Below are positions 5,826-5,935 of a stretch of DNA of 5,935 bases, piece after piece. The notes under the pieces were generated by a model, which ran no database searches, was not told where the DNA came from, and saw nothing but the letters and a program-made list of their open reading frames with translations. The translations under genes and the position numbers were made by a program. Location: contig JAIPFS010000099.1 in assembly GCA_021736545.1 (NCBI GenBank), forward strand, positions 1 through 5,935, given 5' to 3'. Within the stretch, counting starts at the first letter, position 1. Each line of letters begins with the position of its first letter. Source of the stretch: Spirochaetia bacterium (GTDB taxonomy: Bacteria; Spirochaetota; Spirochaetia; PWKH01).

Positions 5826-5935
5826 ATGAGTGAAGAAATGATACTTCAGGTAGAGGGATTAATGACTGAGTTTCGCACTGAACGCGGTGTTGTAAAAGCA
5901 GTTAATAATGTCTCTTTTAATCTCCGTAAAGGTGA
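5826..5935 (+). CDS. DppD/OppD-type ABC transporter ATP-binding protein (5' fragment, cut by window edge)
   Basis: Only 36 codons are visible. The product begins MSEEMILQVEGL, then TEFRTERGVVKAVNNVSF and NLRKG, the usual first strands of the nucleotide-binding domain of peptide-type importers. The TEFRTERGVVKAV segment is particularly typical of DppD/OppD. The window ends before the Walker A motif, so activity cannot be judged. The gene follows the DppC-type permease by 41 bases and would supply the energy for transport; a second ATPase (DppF type) is expected beyond the edge. An in-frame ATG at 5784 would add 14 residues (starting MEKQECPDHIM) that do not resemble the family. Confidence 0.88.
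   Translation, partial: MSEEMILQVEGLMTEFRTERGVVKAVNNVSFNLRKG

Overview
The window is a compact, mid-to-low-GC bacterial locus (roughly low-to-mid forties percent GC by eye) that reads as a peptidoglycan (murein) recycling cluster coupled to an ABC importer. The best guess for the host is a spirochaete such as a Sphaerochaeta, Spirochaeta or Treponema relative. The main hint is the solute-binding protein, whose signal peptide ends VFA followed by QGATE, a pattern common in spirochaete exported binding proteins. It has no lipobox cysteine. This host call is an inference from style, not a proof.

Layout. Positions 1-902 (minus strand) hold murQ, the MurNAc-6-phosphate etherase; it runs off the left edge a few codons before its expected end. 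Positions 903-1049 are a divergent control region with a good -10 box for the plus strand and overlapping inverted repeats. Positions 1050-2291 (plus) hold anmK, the 1,6-anhydro-MurNAc kinase. A short hairpin plus T-run overlaps the anmK stop codon. Next come a family 5 (peptide-type) periplasmic binding protein at 2331-3881, a 100-base gap with a strong GC-rich stem-loop, a DppB-type permease (3982-4944), a DppC-type permease (4948-5784) and the first 36 codons of a DppD-type ATPase (5826 onward, cut by the right edge).

How the genes fit together. AnmK phosphorylates 1,6-anhydro-MurNAc, the product of lytic transglycosylases, to MurNAc-6-phosphate. MurQ then removes the lactyl ether to give GlcNAc-6-phosphate and D-lactate. 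The linked transporter could bring in the substrate, such as anhydro-muropeptides, murein peptides or anhydro-MurNAc, and so take the place of an AmpG-type permease. The two enzyme assignments are secure. The transporter family is secure, but its ligand is inferred from neighbourhood and from the apparent loss of the residues that hold free dipeptides in DppA.

All stretches without a gene are shorter than 300 bases. No RNA genes, mobile elements, CRISPR arrays or integration sites were seen.
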